Of a stretch of 64,000 bases of DNA, positions 60,607-64,000 are shown piece by piece. This DNA is from Acidobacteriota bacterium. GTDB lineage: Bacteria > Acidobacteriota > Terriglobia > Bryobacterales > Bryobacteraceae. The number at the start of each line of letters is the position of its first letter. The stretch's first letter is position 1. Made by a program: the position numbers and the translations under genes. The notes below the pieces were generated by a model. That model worked only from the letters and a program-made list of their open reading frames with translations, did not search any database and was not told the origin of the DNA. Location of the stretch: assembly GCA_026394055.1 (NCBI GenBank), contig JAPKYZ010000107.1:85701-149700 (forward strand). The letters are read 5' to 3'.

Positions 60607-61674
60607 ATGATCAACGTGGCGATTGCTGGGCGCGGTGGAATCGGGACGAAGCCGGGAGGGCGTACGGCCTTTGTCCTCTTTGTGCTGGCCTGCGGGCTCA
60701 TACAAACTTCCTTCGCCCAGCCCCGCGGACCCGGCATCGACCACAGGTCGTTCGTTCCGGCCGGAGGCATCGACCAGTGGGTTAGCATTCAGGGCCAGGA
60801 CCGCCGCAACCCGGTACTTCTCGTGGTCCACGGCGGACCGGGTGAGTCACAATGGCCCGTGGCGGACAGATACGCGCCGTGGCAAACGGCGTTTACCGTC
60901 GTCCTTTGGGACCAGCGGGGCGCCGGCCACACGTACGGGCGCTATGGATCCCAAACGCCTGCGTTCTCGCTCGACCGGATCGCTGGAGACGGAATCGAGG
61001 TCACAGAATACCTGCGCCGCACGCTCGGCAAGAAGAATGTGATCGTGCTCGGTCACTCCTGGGGCTCCATCGTCGCGGTTGAGATGGTGCAGCGCCGGCC
61101 AGACCTGTTTGCGGCCTATGTGGGAACAGGACAGGTGGCGAGTTGGGAGGCGACATCGAAGCTACAGTTCGATCTGGCACTATCCAAGGCCCGCCAGGAC
61201 GGAGACGCCTCGGCGATCGCGAAACTGGAAGCCACCGGACGGCCCGACCCGAAAGACCCGAAGCGGGCGTTTTCCGTGGACCTCCGGCAGGCCATGGCGC
61301 CGGCGGATCGGGCCTGGATCCAGTTGCTTCGTGCTGAAGCGCCGGCACTCAGGGCGGCTCATCCCCAGGACTTTCAGGATTTTCAAGACGGGTTCCAGTT
61401 CAGCGCCACCCGCGCCCTGCCTGACCAGATGAAGATCGATCTGCCAAAGACCGCGAGGACATTTGCCGTGCCGTTCTTTGTGATCCAGGGGCGGGATGAC
61501 GTCATGACTCCAACGCAGGCGACGGTGGCCTACTTTGATGCCGTTACGGCCCCGACGAAGAAGTTGGTCGTGATACCAGAAGCCGGCCACTTTGCGTTCA
61601 TGACCTCCCCCACTGCGTTTCTGGCGGCACTCACCTCGACCGTCCGCCCGGTCGCGGTGGCCAACGGTGCTTGA
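60607..61674 (+). CDS. Exported alpha/beta hydrolase (proline iminopeptidase-like, S33)
   Basis: 355 residues from ATG 60607, preferred over the GTG two codons earlier because AAGG lies six bases ahead. The N-terminal RTAFVLFVLACGLIQTSFAQ is a signal peptide. Oxyanion segment VVHGGPGESQW, nucleophile elbow LGHSWGSIVAVEM, GRDDVMTPTQ for the acid and PEAGHFAFM for the His complete a catalytic triad. Such enzymes hydrolyse N-terminal proline or ester/amide bonds outside the cytoplasm. Just downstream of the RiPP permease but in a separate transcript, so a role in peptide trimming is only speculation. Confidence 0.83.
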   Translation: MINVAIAGRGGIGTKPGGRTAFVLFVLACGLIQTSFAQPRGPGIDHRSFVPAGGIDQWVSIQGQDRRNPVLLVVHGGPGESQWPVADRYAPWQTAFTVVLWDQRGAGHTYGRYGSQTPAFSLDRIAGDGIEVTEYLRRTLGKKNVIVLGHSWGSIVAVEMVQRRPDLFAAYVGTGQVASWEATSKLQFDLALSKARQDGDASAIAKLEATGRPDPKDPKRAFSVDLRQAMAPADRAWIQLLRAEAPALRAAHPQDFQDFQDGFQFSATRALPDQMKIDLPKTARTFAVPFFVIQGRDDVMTPTQATVAYFDAVTAPTKKLVVIPEAGHFAFMTSPTAFLAALTSTVRPVAVANGA

Positions 61675-61705
61675 TCTCAGGGGAATGTCCGCAAACGATT
61701 GATTT

Positions 61706-61742
61706 AATGGAGCGGGAGACCGGGTTCGAACCGGCGACGTCC
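61706..61742 (-). other. tRNA-Gly 3'-end direct repeat, left putative attachment site
   Basis: On the minus strand the 37 bases read as the 3' end of a tRNA: GACGTC, the T arm GCCGGTTCGAACCCGG and the acceptor end TCCCGCTCCA. The 5' half of a tRNA is absent. A 37-base copy with one mismatch lies at 63423-63459. Such tRNA 3'-end repeats are normal attL/attR sites of tyrosine-recombinase islands. Confidence 0.65.
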
Positions 61743-62104
61743 CGCTGGTCTGTTGTAAATAAAGAACAACGGCGTCCATGGCGATGAATCCAGGTCTATT
61801 GGATTCAGCAACTTCCGAAGCTCCCTCTATACGGGAACCCTTAATGGAGTGTTATTGGAGTGGAAGAATCGGGACCTCTAGCGGTTAGGCCCATCGGTTT
61901 GAGAATCCATCCATATGCTCAGTCCGGCTTCGCTTCTGTGGAGATGTTCAAACCCGATGGACGGAACGGGCATCCCATTGATCCACCTCCAGAAACCGGA
62001 CATATAACCGGACTATAGAACGGACAAAGTACCGCTTTACATCTTCATATACTACTGATAATAATGAATATAGATCAACAATAGAAGGGGGCCTTAAAGC
62101 GGAC
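61743..62104. other. Gene-free upstream region of the Fic gene inside the islet
   Basis: About 360 bases, notably more AT-rich than the chromosome around it from 61990 onwards. It contains three 12-base units at 61995-62030 and a candidate start-site region GAAGGGGGCC ahead of the Fic gene. No open frame of note. Confidence 0.5.
61995..62030. repeat. Three tandem 12-bp units upstream of the Fic gene
   Basis: ACCGGACATATA, ACCGGACTATAG and AACGGACAAAGT share the core CGGAC at positions 61997, 62009 and 62021, exactly 12 bases apart. They may be binding sites for a repressor of the islet gene or a residual repeat array. Confidence 0.5.
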
Positions 62105-63307
62105 ATGAGCGCGGAAGACAGAAAAGAGCAGGTTTCCCTCATGGAGCCCACCAGGATTGGTGACGGCTACCGCTTTCGCGCACGGATCACCGATCTGGCC
62201 TTTGAGCTCGCACAGCGGTCGGCCGGGTTCAGGCGCAGCCTTCCCCCGACGATGGTGGCAACTCTTGCAGACCTCGTACGCTCGATGAACTGCTACTACT
62301 CCAATCTCATCGAGGGGCACGACACCCACCCCATCGACATCGAGCGTGCACTCAAGAACGACTACAGCAACGACGCTCGCAAGCGCGATCTGCAACTCGA
62401 AGCCAAAGCGCATATCGCGGTTCAGAAATGGATAGACGAGGGTGGCTTAAGCGGCTCTGCGGCGACCAGCGCCGAAGGCATCTGCGCGATCCATCGCCGC
62501 TTCTGCGAACTCCTGCCGGAAGACCTGCTCTGGGTGGAAGAGCCCACGACCAAAGAACGGCTCAAAGTGATACCCGGCGAGATCCGGCGCCGGGACGTTC
62601 AGGTGGGCCGGCATGTCGCGATCAGTCCCGGTGCATTGCCGCGCTTCCTCGACCATTTCGCTCTTGTGTACGGCGCGCTCGGTAAGACCGAGTCGATTCT
62701 GGCCGCTGCCGCCGCCCATCACCGTCTGCTCTGGATGCACCCGTTTCTGGACGGTAATGGCCGCGTGGCCCGGCTGATGTCGCATGCACAGTTGTTGAGC
62801 CTTCTCGACACCGGAGCCGTCTGGTCGGTGGCGCGGGGATTGGCTCGCAATGTGGCGGACTACAAGCGGCTGCTGGCCAACTGCGATCTGCCGCGCCGCA
62901 ACGATCTGGACGGGCGCGGCAGCTTGAGCGAGGATGAACTCGGCGCGTTTACCGAGTTCTTTCTTCAGGTCTGCCTGGATCAGGTCACATTTATGGAAGG
63001 GCTGATGCAACCCAACCGGCTGCGCACCCGCATCCTGATGTGGGCGGAAGAGGAGACTCGTCTGGGCAAGCTTCCCGCAAAATCCACCCTCATCCTGGAG
63101 GCCATCCTGTACCGCGGCGAATTGCCGCGCGGCGATGTCGACACCATCGTCGGCACAGGAGACCGTCAAGCCCGCAGAATCGTCTCATCGCTGTCGGATC
63201 AAGGCGTCGTCGTGTCCGAAAGTACGCGCGCTCCGCTGCGACTTGCATTTCCCGCCGCACTGGCATCCCGTTGGATGCCAGGACTGTTCCCCGAGAAGGC
63301 GGACTGA
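62105..63307 (+). CDS. Fic-family AMP-transferase-like protein (class II, intramolecular inhibition)
   Basis: 400 residues. The Fic active-site motif HPFLDGNGRVAR (residues 212-223) is complete, with the catalytic His and the GNGR phosphate loop. An inhibitory helix of the S-x-x-x-E-G type is present at residues 66-71 (SNLIEG), so activity is likely autoinhibited. A C-terminal winged-helix-like domain (LPAKSTLILEAILYRGELPR, GDRQARRIVSSLSDQGVV) suggests DNA binding or autoregulation, as in many Fic proteins. It would adenylylate a protein target. It lies alone between tRNA-derived repeats, with no antitoxin gene. Confidence 0.9.
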   Translation: MSAEDRKEQVSLMEPTRIGDGYRFRARITDLAFELAQRSAGFRRSLPPTMVATLADLVRSMNCYYSNLIEGHDTHPIDIERALKNDYSNDARKRDLQLEAKAHIAVQKWIDEGGLSGSAATSAEGICAIHRRFCELLPEDLLWVEEPTTKERLKVIPGEIRRRDVQVGRHVAISPGALPRFLDHFALVYGALGKTESILAAAAAHHRLLWMHPFLDGNGRVARLMSHAQLLSLLDTGAVWSVARGLARNVADYKRLLANCDLPRRNDLDGRGSLSEDELGAFTEFFLQVCLDQVTFMEGLMQPNRLRTRILMWAEEETRLGKLPAKSTLILEAILYRGELPRGDVDTIVGTGDRQARRIVSSLSDQGVVVSESTRAPLRLAFPAALASRWMPGLFPEKAD

Positions 63308-63777
63308 GATTCGTGGAACGGATCGAGGGGGCGTCTTCTTGGGGAGTTCTCCTCTTCCTTTCGGCTCGTATTACATAAATCCCTGGGAATCCTCGGCCAC
63401 GAGTTCGTCCACGTGCGGGAACAATGGAGCGGGAAACCGGGTTCGAACCGGCGACGTCCAGCTTGGGAATGTAGCAATCAATCGTTTATCAACAACTTAG
63501 GCGTTCATGGCGTTCATCCTGATCACTGAAATCCATGGAATTTGCGGCAACCACTCTTCTTCCCGGCTTATTGCAGTAATCGCAGTAACGTGGCAACTAC
63601 GCTGAGACCGATAGAAATCGCCTCGAGGGCACTTGCAAGGAATCAAGATTTGGAAGGATTCGTGGAGACCCTGCACACAATTCCGGCGCGGCCCCCACCT
63701 CCGTCCTTTGCTCTCTTTTGCAGTTGACACGGATCGCCGTCTCGGATATGTCTAGTTAATTGATGGAGATTATCTAG
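63308..63777. other. Right flank of the islet, no gene found
   Basis: About 470 bases containing the right tRNA-derived repeat and a 9-base tandem repeat GGCGTTCAT at 63500-63517. Short frames on both strands have no ribosome sites or recognisable content. GGAG at 63765-63768 serves the next gene. Confidence 0.45.
63423..63459 (-). other. tRNA-Gly 3'-end direct repeat, right putative attachment site
   Basis: Copy of the 37-base repeat at 61706-61742, with one change (GGGAAACC versus GGGAGACC). The tRNA-like match continues on the minus strand to TTCCCAAGCTGG at 63458-63469, which fits an anticodon loop with CCC and 3' stem of tRNA-Gly(CCC). The 5' half of the tRNA is again missing, so this is a fragment and not a working tRNA gene. 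Confidence 0.65.
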
Positions 63778-64000
63778 ATGGCTGAAAATCACTCGCTCAA
63801 CGAAATCGTCACCCCCAATACGGAGATTGACCAGCAGTGGGCCGACCTGTTGTCGCCTAGCCGGCGGCGGTTCATCCTCAAATCGGGGCTGATGGCGGTG
63901 GCCGGAGCGGTGGCTGCGGGTTCGCTGGAGGCAGAGGAGGACGCCGCCGCGAAACAGCGGATCGTCTCGCCCTATCGCGAAGGGTTCACCCCGATTTTCC
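63778..64000 (+). CDS. Tat-exported protein, N-terminal part only
   Basis: The gene starts at ATG 63778 with GGAG nine bases upstream and runs off the right edge after 74 codons. Residues about 28-50 carry a twin-arginine signal, SRRRFILKSGLMAVAGAVAA, behind a 27-residue acidic N-region (MAENHSLNEIVTPNTEI). The mature part begins EEDAAAKQRIVSPYREGFTP. This layout is common to exported oxidoreductases and other folded cofactor proteins, but the visible part is too short to name a family. Confidence 0.6.
   Translation, partial: MAENHSLNEIVTPNTEIDQQWADLLSPSRRRFILKSGLMAVAGAVAAGSLEAEEDAAAKQRIVSPYREGFTPIF

Noticed and set aside
61706..61770. A complete tRNA gene at the left repeat
   Set aside because: Only the T arm and acceptor end are present. 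The 5' half, D arm and anticodon stem are missing.
63423..63469. A complete tRNA-Gly gene at the right repeat
   Set aside because: The match ends at the anticodon loop; the D arm and 5' acceptor strand are not there.

Overview
The window reads as a chromosomal segment of a Gram-negative, GC-rich bacterium. It is most likely an acidobacterium of the Bryobacterales/Solibacter type. The reasons are a large TonB receptor with an N-terminal carboxypeptidase-regulatory domain, an ADOP-like permease (a family named for Acidobacteria), several Tat-exported sugar-metabolism proteins, lipid A genes, and TPR or TonB-family lipoprotein-like proteins. This assignment rests on gene content, not on a marker phylogeny. 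Most of the window is ordinary chromosome with short intergenic gaps and many 1-4 nt start/stop overlaps.

Layout. 0-7 kb: the start of an aldolase-like gene, a zinc alcohol dehydrogenase broken by one in-frame stop, a SusC-like TonB receptor, a MerC-like protein and glucuronate isomerase. 7-13 kb: a minus-strand operon lpxA > tolC-type > RND pump > membrane-fusion protein. 13-20 kb: an lpxD copy broken by a one-base frameshift, a P-loop protein, a reduced histidine kinase, a GMC dehydrogenase pair and a BrkB-type membrane protein. 19-28 kb: small-molecule enzymes, exported proteins and a BrnT/BrnA toxin-antitoxin pair that abuts a truncated inositol-phosphatase gene. 28-32 kb: acyl-CoA ligase, then a two-gene AAA ATPase + DUF4276 module that looks like a defence system. 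32-39 kb: a tight minus-strand operon with tsaE, nnr, a K+ channel, a SpoIIE phosphatase, a LOG protein and an intact lpxD. 39-46 kb: TPR proteins, a MacB-like permease, PHP and HD-domain enzymes, and an EfpL-type elongation factor P.

46-55 kb: a siderophore receptor behind a Fur-like palindrome, then a large winged-helix/ATPase regulator followed by a short operon (alpha/beta hydrolase, 2TM protein, cupin, carboxymuconolactone decarboxylase family).

55.9-60.3 kb holds the best candidate for a little-described system. A promoter is followed by a small peptide gene (86 aa, CxxC motif), a DUF692/MNIO iron oxidase overlapping it, a partner protein overlapping that, and an 800-aa ADOP-type permease. 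The layout is that of a RiPP biosynthesis cluster (precursor, MNIO enzyme, partner, exporter). A divergent beta-propeller protein lies next to it.

61.7-63.5 kb is a small islet: a Fic-family protein lies between two 37-bp direct copies of a tRNA-Gly 3' end, as expected for tyrosine-recombinase attachment sites. No integrase, full tRNA, rRNA, CRISPR array or insertion sequence was found in the window.
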